DNA from: Streptomyces boluensis
GTDB taxonomy: Bacteria > Actinomycetota > Actinomycetes > Streptomycetales > Streptomycetaceae
Assembly (NCBI RefSeq): GCF_009908195.1
Contig: NZ_JAAAHS010000016.1
Location: forward strand, 1-46,045
Reading direction: 5' to 3'
DNA length: 46,045 nucleotides
The notes under the pieces are model-generated. The model saw only the letters and a list, made by a program, of their open reading frames with translations, was not told where the DNA came from and ran no database searches. This document shows, one piece after another, positions 8,157 to 16,367 of the stretch (positions are counted from its first letter, which is position 1; each line of letters opens with the position of its first letter). Made by a program: the position numbers and the translations under genes.

Positions 8157-9520
8157 ACGCGCCGATACGTTCCTCCGAGGGTGCCGTGGCCGCGGCCCGG
8201 ACGCAGGGGCGGTTCTCGCGCTACGTCCACGGGGCGCACGCCGACGGCCGGCTCGTGGTGCAGCCGCGGATGGGTTTCGCGGATCTCGCCACGATGCGGG
8301 AGGGGCTGCTCGGGGTGCGGGGCGCCGATGCCACGGCGACCGGCACGATCACCCTGGACAGCTACACCCGTGTCAACGACCACGACTCGGCGCGGCAGGC
8401 GCTGCGCACCGGTGCGGAGCTGAACGGCTTCCCACTGGTGGCGCACGGCCCGGACGCCACCCGGCAGTTGCTGGACTCGGTGTCGGGTCCGGTGTCGGCG
8501 TCGGGCGGCCGGGACTTCCCGGTGCAGGTGCGGCACGGTTCCGCGTTGCCGTACCCGTTGTTCGAGGCGATGGTGGCCGCGGGCGTCGACGCGACCGAGG
8601 GCGGCCCCGTGTCGTACTGCCTGCCCTACAGCCGGGCCCCGATCAGTGCGGCGGTGAAGGCGTGGGCGCAGTGCTGTGAGCTGATCGCCGCGCAGCCCGA
8701 TCCGATGCACCTGGAGAGCTTCGGCGGCTGCATGCTGGGCCAGTTGTGCCCGCCGAGTCTGCTGGTCGCGCTGAGTGTCCTGGAGGGGTTGTTCTTCCGG
8801 GAGCACGGGCTGAGCGACATCTCGTTGAGCTACGCGCAGCAGACGCACCCGGGTCAGGACCTGGAGGCCATCGCGGCGCTGCGCCGCCTTGCCGGTGAGC
8901 GGCTCGCGGAGGCCGACTGGCACGTGGTGCTCTACACGTTCATGGGGGTGTTCCCGCGTACGCCCGTGGGGTCGTTCCGCATCCTCGAGGAGAGTGTGCG
9001 GCTCGCGGTGCGCAGCGGCAGTGAGCGGCTGATCGTGAAGACGCCGGCGGAGGCGCACCGTATTCCGACGATCGCCGAGAACGTGGACGCGCTTGAGTTC
9101 GCGGCGTCCATCGCGCGGGACGAGGCCGGGCGCGGGGCGGAGGTCGCGCCGACCGAGTCGGGTGTGTACGAGGAGGCCCGCCTCCTGGTGGACAGCACTC
9201 TTGAGCTGGCCCCGACGGTCGGTGAGGCGCTGATCCGGGCGTTCGAGCGGGGCCATCTGGACGTGCCGTACTGCCTGCATCAGGACAACGCCAACAAGTC
9301 GCGGGCGTACGTCGATCCGGCGGGGATGCTGCAGTGGGCCGAGGCCGGGCGGATGCCGTTGCGTGTGGAGCGGGGCGCCTCGCGCCGTCCGGTCAGCGCC
9401 AAGGGCCTCCTCACGATGCTCGGTTTCAACGAACAGCGCTTCGACCGTGAGCAGTTGACCAACGGCCACCTCCGGGGTCTGCAGTACCCGGGGCGCACGG
9501 CCCGGCGGGGCCTGTCGTGA
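8153..9520 (+). CDS. glutamate mutase E (catalytic) subunit
   Basis: A 455-residue catalytic subunit of glutamate mutase. It has TLDSYTR near residue 70, VRHGSALPYP with Arg127 and TEGGPVSYCLPYSR with Glu149; the Arg-Glu spacing of 22 equals that of the substrate-binding Arg149 and Glu171 of the clostridial enzyme. The TIM-barrel segments (LESFGGCMLGQLCPP, ISLSYAQQTHPGQDLEA, DWHVVLYTFMGVFP) are well preserved, so it should be active. With the S subunit it would give 3-methylaspartate as building block or intermediate. It is translationally coupled to the S gene. Confidence 0.95.
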   Translation: MNAPIRSSEGAVAAARTQGRFSRYVHGAHADGRLVVQPRMGFADLATMREGLLGVRGADATATGTITLDSYTRVNDHDSARQALRTGAELNGFPLVAHGPDATRQLLDSVSGPVSASGGRDFPVQVRHGSALPYPLFEAMVAAGVDATEGGPVSYCLPYSRAPISAAVKAWAQCCELIAAQPDPMHLESFGGCMLGQLCPPSLLVALSVLEGLFFREHGLSDISLSYAQQTHPGQDLEAIAALRRLAGERLAEADWHVVLYTFMGVFPRTPVGSFRILEESVRLAVRSGSERLIVKTPAEAHRIPTIAENVDALEFAASIARDEAGRGAEVAPTESGVYEEARLLVDSTLELAPTVGEALIRAFERGHLDVPYCLHQDNANKSRAYVDPAGMLQWAEAGRMPLRVERGASRRPVSAKGLLTMLGFNEQRFDREQLTNGHLRGLQYPGRTARRGLS

Positions 9521-9620
9521 GCGGCCCCGCGCGCTGTGCGCTGCGCCGGGTCCGCGTCCTGCGTATTCGGACCGTCAACAGCCTTTGCCAGAGCTTCCGT
9601 TCCTATCCGAGGAGCACTTC

Positions 9621-10568
9621 GTGACCAGCACTCCCACCCTCGATGCGGTACGCGGACGCGGTGCGCTGCGTGCCGTGGTGAGCCGCGGTATCCGTGGTCT
9701 GTCGCAGCGTGGCGACGACGGCCGCTGGGTCGGGCTCGACACCGATATCGCCCGCGCCGTGGCTGCCGCGGCGCTCGGTGACGGCGAGGCCGTCGACTGG
9801 GTGTCGTCGGACCCGGCGGACCGGCTCACGCATCTCGCCGCCGGTGACGCCGAGCTGACCGTGTCCAACGTGAGCTGGACGCTGGGCCGTGAGGCCTCGC
9901 TGCCGGTGCTTTTCGCGGGGGTGACCTGCTACGACGGTGAGGGTTTCCTGGTCCGCGCGGACAGCGGCATCACCGCGCCCGAGCAGCTCGCCGGGCAGCG
10001 GGTCGCCGTGCAGGCCGGCACCACGAGCGCCGCCAACCTGGCGTCCTGGTACGGCGCGCGGGGCCTCGCGGTCGAGCCGGTCGCGCATGCCACGCCCGCC
10101 AAGACGCTGGCCGCGTACGCCGACGGGGCGTGTGTGGCGTACGTCCTGGACCGGGTGGCGCTTGCCGGGGAGCGGGCGGCGCTCGCCGATCCGGGCGCGC
10201 ACCGCATCCTCGATGAGGCCATCTCGCGGGAGCCGATGGCGGCCGCGGTGCGCGACGGTGACGCGGCCTGGTTCCGGCTCTGCCGGTGGGTGCTGCAACT
10301 CCTGGTCTCTGCCGAGCTTCACGTCAACGAGGCCGTCGAGGTCGGCGAGCGGGAGAAGGCACTCGCGCAGGCCGCCGAGGCCGCGGGAGCGCACGGCGCC
10401 GCGATCGGCCTCGACCAGGACTGGGCCGCGCGCGTCCTGGCCGCGGTCGGCACGTACGCGGACGTCTACGAGCGCAACCTCGGCCCGGCCACGGGCCTGA
10501 ACGTGCCGCGCGGGATGAACGAGCTGTTCACCCGCGGCGGCCTGCAGTACGCCGTGCCTCTGCACTGA
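9621..10568 (+). CDS. periplasmic-binding-protein-fold protein without signal peptide
   Basis: A 315-residue protein resembling family 3 amino-acid-binding proteins of the AapJ type: VRGRGALRAVVSRGIRGLS at the N-terminus, WVGLDTDIARAVAAAALG, the VQAGTTSAANLASWYGARG hinge segment, and GLDQDWAARVLAAVGTYADVYERNLG with GLNVPRGMNELFTRGG near the C-terminus, which AapJ-like proteins share. It has no signal peptide or lipobox: the mature-type sequence starts a few residues after GTG 9621 (GAGGAG six bases upstream). There is no ABC permease nearby. It may be a cytoplasmic enzyme on this fold, as cyclohexadienyl dehydratase is, or an amino-acid-binding helper. The function is unknown. Confidence 0.8.
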   Translation: MTSTPTLDAVRGRGALRAVVSRGIRGLSQRGDDGRWVGLDTDIARAVAAAALGDGEAVDWVSSDPADRLTHLAAGDAELTVSNVSWTLGREASLPVLFAGVTCYDGEGFLVRADSGITAPEQLAGQRVAVQAGTTSAANLASWYGARGLAVEPVAHATPAKTLAAYADGACVAYVLDRVALAGERAALADPGAHRILDEAISREPMAAAVRDGDAAWFRLCRWVLQLLVSAELHVNEAVEVGEREKALAQAAEAAGAHGAAIGLDQDWAARVLAAVGTYADVYERNLGPATGLNVPRGMNELFTRGGLQYAVPLH

Positions 10569-10631
10569 TCACAGTCTCCGTACCGGTCACTGACCATCCG
10601 TCACTTTCCTTCTGAGAAAGGCCTCTTCCCC

Positions 10632-11663
10632 ATGAGTTCCGATACCCGCGCGGCAGGCACGGAGACGAAGGGCGCGGTAGAGTTGACCGCCGCCATGGTG
10701 CTCTCCGGCACTCTCGGCGTCTTCGTCATCGAGTCGGGCGCCTCGCCCTTCAACGTGGTCTTCTTCCGCTGCCTGTTCGGAGCCGCGGCGCTCGGTCTGT
10801 ACTGCCTGGTGCGCGGCTTCTTCAAGAACCACGGCTTCACGCCCAAGAAGCTGGGCCTGGCCGCGCTCGGCGGCGCGTTCATCGTCTTCAACTGGGCGTT
10901 CCTCTTCGAGTCGTACGAGGGCACGTCCATCTCGGTGGCGACGGTCGTCTATCACACGCAGCCGTTCTACGTGGTGCTGCTCGGTGCGCTGCTGTTCCGC
11001 GACAAGCTCACGGCCACCAAGTTCGGCTGGCTCGGCATCGCGTTCGTCGGCCTGATCCTGGTCGCCGGGGTGTCCGCCTCGGACCTGACCGGCGGCGGTG
11101 ACAGCGCCTATCTGCAGGGCCTCGGTTACGCCCTGCTCGCGGCCGTGTTCTACGCCGCCTCGACGGTGATCACCAAGCGGGTCACGGGCGTGAGGCCGCA
11201 CCTGGTCGCCCTGGTGCAGGTGGTTCTCGGCATCTTCCTGCTGCTGCCGTTCACGACGCTGAGCGAGACGAAGGACCTCGGCGCCGACTGGGGCTGGCTG
11301 GTCGGCCTCGGCCTGATCCACACCTGCGTGATGTACGTCCTGATGTACTCCGCGTACCAGAAGCTGCCCACCCCGAAGATCGCCGTCCTGGCGTTCGTGT
11401 ACCCGGCGGTCGCGATGCTCATGGACTGGGCGGTCTACGGGCACAGTGTGAGCCTGCTGCAGGCGCTCGGCATTCCGCTGATCGTCGCCGCGAGCCTGGG
11501 CATCAACCTGGGCTGGTCCTTCAAGGGCCGCCCCGCCGCGGCCACCGCCGCGAAGCCCGCGGTCCAGGAGCCGGCTGCCGCCGCGCCTGCCGCCGAGGAG
11601 CCGGGCGACGCCGCCACGGCCGCCGAGTCCAAGATCGAGATCAAGTCCGGAGGCACCCGATGA
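10632..11663 (+). CDS. EamA/DMT-family transporter
   Basis: A 343-residue integral membrane protein with about ten hydrophobic helices in two EamA repeats (roughly residues 20-150 and 160-295) and a low-complexity Ala/Pro/Glu tail of about 45 residues on the cytoplasmic side. Drug/metabolite transporter family members export amino acids and small metabolites by secondary transport. As the first gene of a coupled set with ASA dehydrogenase, aspartate kinase and the oxygenase, it is the likely exporter or self-resistance pump for the product. Its stop overlaps the next start (ATGA). Confidence 0.9.
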   Translation: MSSDTRAAGTETKGAVELTAAMVLSGTLGVFVIESGASPFNVVFFRCLFGAAALGLYCLVRGFFKNHGFTPKKLGLAALGGAFIVFNWAFLFESYEGTSISVATVVYHTQPFYVVLLGALLFRDKLTATKFGWLGIAFVGLILVAGVSASDLTGGGDSAYLQGLGYALLAAVFYAASTVITKRVTGVRPHLVALVQVVLGIFLLLPFTTLSETKDLGADWGWLVGLGLIHTCVMYVLMYSAYQKLPTPKIAVLAFVYPAVAMLMDWAVYGHSVSLLQALGIPLIVAASLGINLGWSFKGRPAAATAAKPAVQEPAAAAPAAEEPGDAATAAESKIEIKSGGTR

Positions 11664-12703
11664 CCCTCGTCACCGACCCCAAGGCCCCGCGCGTCGCCAT
11701 CGTCGGCGCGACCGGCGCCGTCGGCAACACCCTGATCGGCCTGATCGAGCAGCGCGGACTACGCTACCGCGACATGCGCCTGGTCGCCTCGGCCCGCTCC
11801 GCGGGCACCGAGCTGACCGTGGACGGGGTGGCGTACCCGGTGCAGGCCGTCGACGAGTTCGACTTCTCGGAAGTGGACCTGGCGTTCTTCTCGGCGGGTA
11901 CCGAGGCGAGCGAGAAGTGGGTGCCCAAGGCCACCGCCGCCGGCGCGGTCGTCATCGACAACACCATCGCGTACCGCATGGACCCGGACACCCCCCTTGT
12001 GGTGCCGCAGGTCAACGCGCACGAGCTGGACCGGCGGCCGAAGTCCGGTGTGATCGCCAACCCCAACTGCTCGACGATCCCGCTGGTGCGCCTCCTCAAG
12101 GGTGTGGAGGAGCGCTGGGGCATACGTCAGGCCGTCGTCAGCACGTACCAGGCGGCGTCCGGGCTCGGGCACCCCGGTGTGGAGGAGCTGCAGGACGCCA
12201 GCCGGGCGAGCCTCGACCATCCCGAAGAGGCGTACCCCAACAAGGAGTTCACGCCGTCGCTCGCCTTCAACGTCATTCCGAAGATCGACCGGTTCCTGGA
12301 CTCGGGCTTCACCCTCGAGGAGCAGAAGATGCTCCAGGAGTCCCGCAAGATCCTCGGCATACCGCACCTCGATGTCACCACGACGTGTGTGCGGGTGCCG
12401 GTGGTGAACGGGCACTCGGAGGCCGTGTGGATCGAGACGCAGGGCGTCGTGGACCGCACCGAGCTGGTCGAGACCCTTGCCGCGCTGCCCGAGGTGACGG
12501 TGCACGACCGGGAGTCGCCGCGCGAGTTCCCCACCCCCGCCACCATCGACGACCGCGACCAGGTGCACGTCGGCCGGGTCCGCGTGAACCCCAACAACCC
12601 GCGCGCCTTCTGGCTGTGGCTGGTCGCCGACAACCTCACCATCGGCGCCGCCCTCAACGCGATCCAGATCGCCGAGGAGCTCATCGCCCGGGAGACGCTG
12701 TGA
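11660..12703 (+). CDS. aspartate-semialdehyde dehydrogenase paralogue
   Basis: A 347-residue aspartate-semialdehyde dehydrogenase homologue, which reduces beta-aspartyl phosphate with NADPH. The nucleotide-binding motif VAIVGATGAVG covers residues 12-22, the catalytic cysteine is Cys137 in ANPNCSTIPL, and RVPVVNGHSEAV is intact. The phosphate-binding loop, normally DNSSAFR, reads DNTIAYRMD, losing both serines. Located between a transporter and an aspartate kinase homologue in a glutamate mutase cluster, it may accept a methylaspartyl phosphate. It is unlikely to be the housekeeping copy, which in Streptomyces normally sits in its own asd locus; that point is inference. Confidence 0.9.
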   Translation: MTLVTDPKAPRVAIVGATGAVGNTLIGLIEQRGLRYRDMRLVASARSAGTELTVDGVAYPVQAVDEFDFSEVDLAFFSAGTEASEKWVPKATAAGAVVIDNTIAYRMDPDTPLVVPQVNAHELDRRPKSGVIANPNCSTIPLVRLLKGVEERWGIRQAVVSTYQAASGLGHPGVEELQDASRASLDHPEEAYPNKEFTPSLAFNVIPKIDRFLDSGFTLEEQKMLQESRKILGIPHLDVTTTCVRVPVVNGHSEAVWIETQGVVDRTELVETLAALPEVTVHDRESPREFPTPATIDDRDQVHVGRVRVNPNNPRAFWLWLVADNLTIGAALNAIQIAEELIARETL

Positions 12704-13839
12704 AGGGCTCGCCGCCGACGGCACCGGAGCAGCCGGTCGCGGTCCTGAAGTTCGGCGGCTCCAGCTTCCGCACCCTGGCCGCGTACGGGCAGCTCGCCGA
12801 GGCGCTGGCCCGGCGGGTGCAGAGCGACGGCACGCGTCTGGTGGTCGTGGTGAGCGGCCAGCCGGGCGAGACGGAGCAGTTCCGTGAGCGCCTCAGCCAG
12901 GTCAACCGGCACCCGGAGGACGAGACGGTCGCGGGTCTGCTGACCCTGGCCGACACGGTGGGCGCACAGCTCCTGGCCACCGCCCTGCACCGGGCGGGCC
13001 GCACGGCGACGGTGCTCGCCGGGCACCAGCTGGGCCTGGTCACCGACTCGGCGTTCATGTGGGCCCGGTTGGAGCACACCGACCCGGAGCCGCTGCGTAC
13101 GGCGCTGCGCGACAACGAGGTCATCGTGGTGCCGGGCGGGCAGGCCGCCGACCGGGAGGGCCGGCCGACCTGGCTGGGCAAGAACAGCTCGGACCTGTCC
13201 GCGGTCGCGGTGGCCGCGGCCGTGGGCGCCCGGTCCTGTGAGATCCACTCGGACGTCGACGGCATCTACAGCTCGGACCCGCACCTGGTCACCGGCTCGC
13301 AGCTGCTCGGCCAAGTGTCGTACAACACGGCCGCGTTGATGTCCCTGTACGGCGCGAAGGTGCTGCACCGAAGGGCGGTGCGGCTCGCGCAGCGCAACAA
13401 GATCGAGATCGTGTGCCGCTACAACCGGGACCCGTTCCCCGCCGGTTCGGTGATCGGCCCGGCCGGTTCCTCGGTGGCGGCCGTGGTGCTCAACCAGCGC
13501 TCGGCGGCTCTGCGGTACGCGACGGACGAGCTCGCCGACCAGGCGTTCGCCGCGTTCCACGGCGCCAACATCGATGTCGTACGCCTCACTTCGGGACCGC
13601 TGGTGGCGGTCACGGGCGGCTTCGTCGACCTGCCCGAGTTCCAGCGGCGCAACGGCATCACCCCGGGTGAGTACGCGGGTGTGCCGGTGACCGCGGTCCG
13701 CGGCAGCCAGGTGGCGACCCAGCTGGCGGCGGACGAGGAGGACGCGCTGCATCTGACGCAGCGTCTGCACGACTACGTGAACCGTCCCGGCGCGGACGTG
13801 GACCCGAACGCGCCACTGCTAGAGATGCAAGGAGCCTGA
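12700..13839 (+). CDS. aspartate kinase paralogue
   Basis: A 379-residue amino-acid-kinase-family protein, closest to aspartate kinases. The N-terminal VLKFGGSSFR has Lys17; HSDVDGIYSSDP lies near residues 183-194. The motif usually reading TLGRGGSD is WLGKNSSD (158-165), and the C-terminal part is short and does not show a clear tandem ACT regulatory pair, so ordinary Lys/Thr feedback control is doubtful. GTG 12700 overlaps the preceding stop (GTGA). Together with the dehydrogenase before it, it would turn aspartate or 3-methylaspartate into the 4-semialdehyde. The substrate change is inference from context and motif drift. Confidence 0.88.
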   Translation: MKGSPPTAPEQPVAVLKFGGSSFRTLAAYGQLAEALARRVQSDGTRLVVVVSGQPGETEQFRERLSQVNRHPEDETVAGLLTLADTVGAQLLATALHRAGRTATVLAGHQLGLVTDSAFMWARLEHTDPEPLRTALRDNEVIVVPGGQAADREGRPTWLGKNSSDLSAVAVAAAVGARSCEIHSDVDGIYSSDPHLVTGSQLLGQVSYNTAALMSLYGAKVLHRRAVRLAQRNKIEIVCRYNRDPFPAGSVIGPAGSSVAAVVLNQRSAALRYATDELADQAFAAFHGANIDVVRLTSGPLVAVTGGFVDLPEFQRRNGITPGEYAGVPVTAVRGSQVATQLAADEEDALHLTQRLHDYVNRPGADVDPNAPLLEMQGA

Positions 13840-13844
13840 CAGAC

Positions 13845-14882
13845 ATGACCGCGACCACCGACCACGGCGTCCCGGCCGCCCCCGTCCTCGCCCCGACCTT
13901 CCGCGAGATAGCGCTGCCCGACGCGGTACGGGACGCCCTGGGCGAGCAGCTCGCGAAGCTGCCCGACCCGAACACCGACATCGACCGTTCGTCGACCCGG
14001 CTGCTGCAGATCTTCGCGGACCTGCCGACCGAACTGCTCCAGCAGATCCTGGACTTCGGCCGCCACATCGACACCCCCGGTGTGTCCCTCGTCAGCAACC
14101 TGCCGGTCGACGCGGACCTGCCGGACACCCCGTCGGACGGCGGCCCGAGCCGTGCCAAGAAGACATTCGTGGCCGAGGGCGTGCTGCTCGGCCTGAGCGG
14201 TCTGCTCGGCGAGCCGATGGGCGTACTCACCGAGAAGGCCGGGCAGTTGGTGCACGACGTCATCCCGGTCGAGGGCGGCTCGATGACCCAGACGAACCAG
14301 GGGTCAGAGGTCTTCCTCAACTTCCACAGCGACATCATGCACGACGTGATCGGCCGCTACGACGTGGCCAACCCCGACTTCCTCGTGCTGAGTTGCCTGC
14401 GCCCGGACCACGAGGGCATCGCCGGCACCTTCTACGCCGACGCCCGCGACATCCAGGCCGCGCTGCCTCCGGAAACCCTGGAGACGCTGCGCAGCCCGCT
14501 GTTCCGCCTGAACGCGCCGGGCAGTTACGTCCGGGACGTGGCGGGCGGCCAGGACGTGCTGTCCGAGCCGGTACCGATGATCAACGGCCATCAGGACTAC
14601 CCCGAGATCGCGATCTCCGCGAACGGCGTGCACCCGCTCACCAGCGGCGCGCGCGAGGCCCTGGACACCCTCCAGGAGGTCTGCGGTCAGGTCGCCCACC
14701 AGGTCCAACTCCGCCCCGGCCAGGCCCTGTTGATCAACAACCGCAAGGGCGTGCACGCCCGCTCGACGTTCACCGCGCGCTACGACGGCCAGGACCGCTG
14801 GCTGCAGCGGACCTACGTACGCCGCAGCCTGTGGAACGTCCGCTACCGCGTGACCGACGAGAACCGCCGGGTGCACTACTGA
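13845..14882 (+). CDS. Fe(II)/2-oxoglutarate oxygenase, clavaminate synthase/AsnO-like
   Basis: A 345-residue TauD/clavaminate-synthase-like oxygenase. The iron-binding motif is FHSDIMHD with His161 and Asp163; the distal His is in NNRKGVHARSTF, and YDGQDRWLQRTYVRRS provides the 2-oxoglutarate-binding Arg pattern seen in asparagine oxygenase and VioC-type enzymes, which mostly carry His-x-Glu at the first site. These relatives hydroxylate C3 of free amino acids. It is the last gene of the transporter-ASADH-kinase set, six bases after the kinase stop, with a terminator behind it. It probably hydroxylates or desaturates an amino-acid intermediate; the substrate is unknown. Confidence 0.9.
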   Translation: MTATTDHGVPAAPVLAPTFREIALPDAVRDALGEQLAKLPDPNTDIDRSSTRLLQIFADLPTELLQQILDFGRHIDTPGVSLVSNLPVDADLPDTPSDGGPSRAKKTFVAEGVLLGLSGLLGEPMGVLTEKAGQLVHDVIPVEGGSMTQTNQGSEVFLNFHSDIMHDVIGRYDVANPDFLVLSCLRPDHEGIAGTFYADARDIQAALPPETLETLRSPLFRLNAPGSYVRDVAGGQDVLSEPVPMINGHQDYPEIAISANGVHPLTSGAREALDTLQEVCGQVAHQVQLRPGQALLINNRKGVHARSTFTARYDGQDRWLQRTYVRRSLWNVRYRVTDENRRVHY

Positions 14883-14950
14883 TCCGTACCTGCCCCCTGA
14901 CGGGGCGCGCCGCCGCCACGACCGTCGCGACGGCCGGCCCCTCCCTTCCG

Positions 14951-15000
14951 CCCCGCACCGCGCCGAGCGATCCCCGGCGTTGTGCGGGGTTCTTTTTGTT
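14951..15000 (+). terminator. Rho-independent terminator closing the biosynthetic region
   Basis: CCCCGCAC at 14951-14958 pairs with GTGCGGGG at 14982-14989. A nested CGCCG/CGGCG stem sits inside the loop, and the T-rich run TTCTTTTTGTT follows directly. It lies about 70 bases after the oxygenase stop and marks the end of that transcription unit. Confidence 0.9.
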
Positions 15001-15039
15001 CGCATATGGGGTGTACGGCACCAAATCGGCTTGTGGGGT

Positions 15040-15063
15040 GGCGATTTACCGCGGTAAATCGCC
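15040..15063. promoter_or_regulatory. perfect 24-bp palindrome
   Basis: The sequence is a perfect 24-bp dyad with half-site GGCGATTTACCG, centred between 15051 and 15052 with no spacer. It has no T-tract and lies 40 bases beyond the terminator, so an operator for a dimeric regulator is more likely than a terminator. No regulator gene is adjacent on the right; the short hypothetical reading frame at 15098 starts just downstream. Confidence 0.7.
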
Positions 15064-15097
15064 GTCGGTGCTCCGGGGACTCCTGGGGGGGCGCCGT

Positions 15098-15355
15098 ATG
15101 ACCTCGACGCCCCCTCATCCGGCGGCTACACCGCCCGCGCCGTCGGACCCGGTGCCGCCTTCGGCGGCGGGCGCCCGGTCCGTGACGGGGTGCGTCTGCT
15201 CGGACGCACTCGTCGTCGTGGTACGGGGCTTCTTCTTCCAGAACGGTCGCATCGCCGATCTCTTCCTTGTCCAGGAATGGATGGCGAGCTGGGAGGACGG
15301 CTCCTTGAAGCGCTCCCAACGCACGGAGAAGCGCCGAACTGCCCACTCACCCTGA
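15098..15355 (+). CDS. possible small hypothetical protein
   Basis: An 85-residue reading frame starting at ATG 15098, 34 bases after the 24-bp palindrome. The first 30 residues are Pro/Ala/Ser-rich; a short segment ALVVVVRGFFFQNGRIADLF is hydrophobic, and the tail is basic. The shine-dalgarno-like CTGGGGGGGCG upstream is plausible but not decisive. No family is recognised. The rest of the 14.9-15.7 kb interval holds no gene I can support; a 64-residue minus-strand frame at 15376-15570 with one hydrophobic stretch is too weak to call. Confidence 0.3.
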   Translation: MTSTPPHPAATPPAPSDPVPPSAAGARSVTGCVCSDALVVVVRGFFFQNGRIADLFLVQEWMASWEDGSLKRSQRTEKRRTAHSP

Positions 15356-15682
15356 GGAGAAGGGAGAGCAGGCTCTTACAGGCTGGCGAGGAGCGGACCT
15401 GATAGCAGCCGCTTGAGGCGCGTCCGTACCCGGATCAGGTCAGCGGCCATGGATCGCACGAGGCCGGTCCCGAACACGTGAGCACAGGCCAGGACCACCA
15501 CCACGACGACGGACATCCCCATGGCCCAGCAGGCCGGGAGGGGGCTTCGTCGATCGGTGGGCGGATGCACATGTCCATCATGGCACAGCGGATGACGGCC
15601 AACTCACGTGTTGCTGCGGGGTGTTCGCGTTGGTTTCGGATGTAGGTCGAGCGGCCCCGGGGCAGGTGGGTGGGGACGTAGT

Positions 15683-16351
15683 TCAGGGTGTGATGAGGCG
15701 GCTGGTGAAACCGTCGCGGATGAGGGACTCGTACGCGGCATGCACGTCCCCCGGAACGTCCTGCTCGATGGCGAAACCGAGCTTCGGGTATGCGATGACC
15801 CGCTGGAGGTCGCCGACGAGCATGTCCAGGACGAGCTTCTCGTCGCCAATGGACTTCAGGTAGTCGTCGAACTCCAGCGGCTCGGATGCGCAGATGACCT
15901 CCACGTCGGGCCACAACTTGCGGGCGGTGGCGAACGACCTCCTCTCCATATAGGGCTTGGAGATCAGCAGCACCGAGTTCGGGGTGAGGCCGGCGGCAGC
16001 CAGGACGTCACGGGAGAGCGTGATGTTCTGCCCGGTGTTCGTGGCGTTCGGCTCCAGCAGGATCGCCGCGGCGGGGACACCGAGGTCGATGGCGTGCTCG
16101 CGGAAATGGACGGCCTCGCCGCGAGGGAACACCTTGGCGGTGGTGGGGCTGTTGCCGCCGGTGAACACCAGGTGCGGGAAGAGTCCGGCGCGATGCAGCT
16201 CGGCTGCGGCGGTCGCGACTCCGAGGTCGTGGCTGCCCAGGCCGATCGCCACGTCGGCGGGCCGCACCTGGTGGTGCATCTGGTGGAAGTCCCAGATCAG
16301 CTCGGCCCCTCGCCACTGGTCGTCTGTGATGGTCTGCTGGTGGTTGCACAC
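15683..16351 (-). CDS. YdcF family (DUF218) protein
   Basis: A 222-residue protein with the DUF218 pattern: DVAIGLGSHDLGVATAAAEL near the N-terminus, LVFTGGNS, then EPNATNTGQNITLS and LLISKPYMERRS. The family has a Rossmann-like fold; E. coli YdcF binds S-adenosylmethionine, and the biochemical role is otherwise unclear. The GTG at 16351 is preceded by AGGGAG at about eight bases. It sits 16 bases downstream of the XRE-TPR gene on the same strand, so the two are probably co-transcribed. There is no signal peptide or membrane segment. Confidence 0.85.
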   Translation of the reverse strand: MCNHQQTITDDQWRGAELIWDFHQMHHQVRPADVAIGLGSHDLGVATAAAELHRAGLFPHLVFTGGNSPTTAKVFPRGEAVHFREHAIDLGVPAAAILLEPNATNTGQNITLSRDVLAAAGLTPNSVLLISKPYMERRSFATARKLWPDVEVICASEPLEFDDYLKSIGDEKLVLDMLVGDLQRVIAYPKLGFAIEQDVPGDVHAAYESLIRDGFTSRLITP

Positions 16352-16367
16352 GCGGTCTTCTCCCTGG

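Noticed and set aside
12127..13770. A 547-codon minus-strand frame opposite ASADH and aspartate kinase
   Set aside because: Shadow of two well-supported genes; Arg/His/Gln-rich translation without domains.
15376..15570. 64-residue minus-strand hydrophobic peptide
   Set aside because: One hydrophobic stretch but no ribosome site or similarity I recognise.
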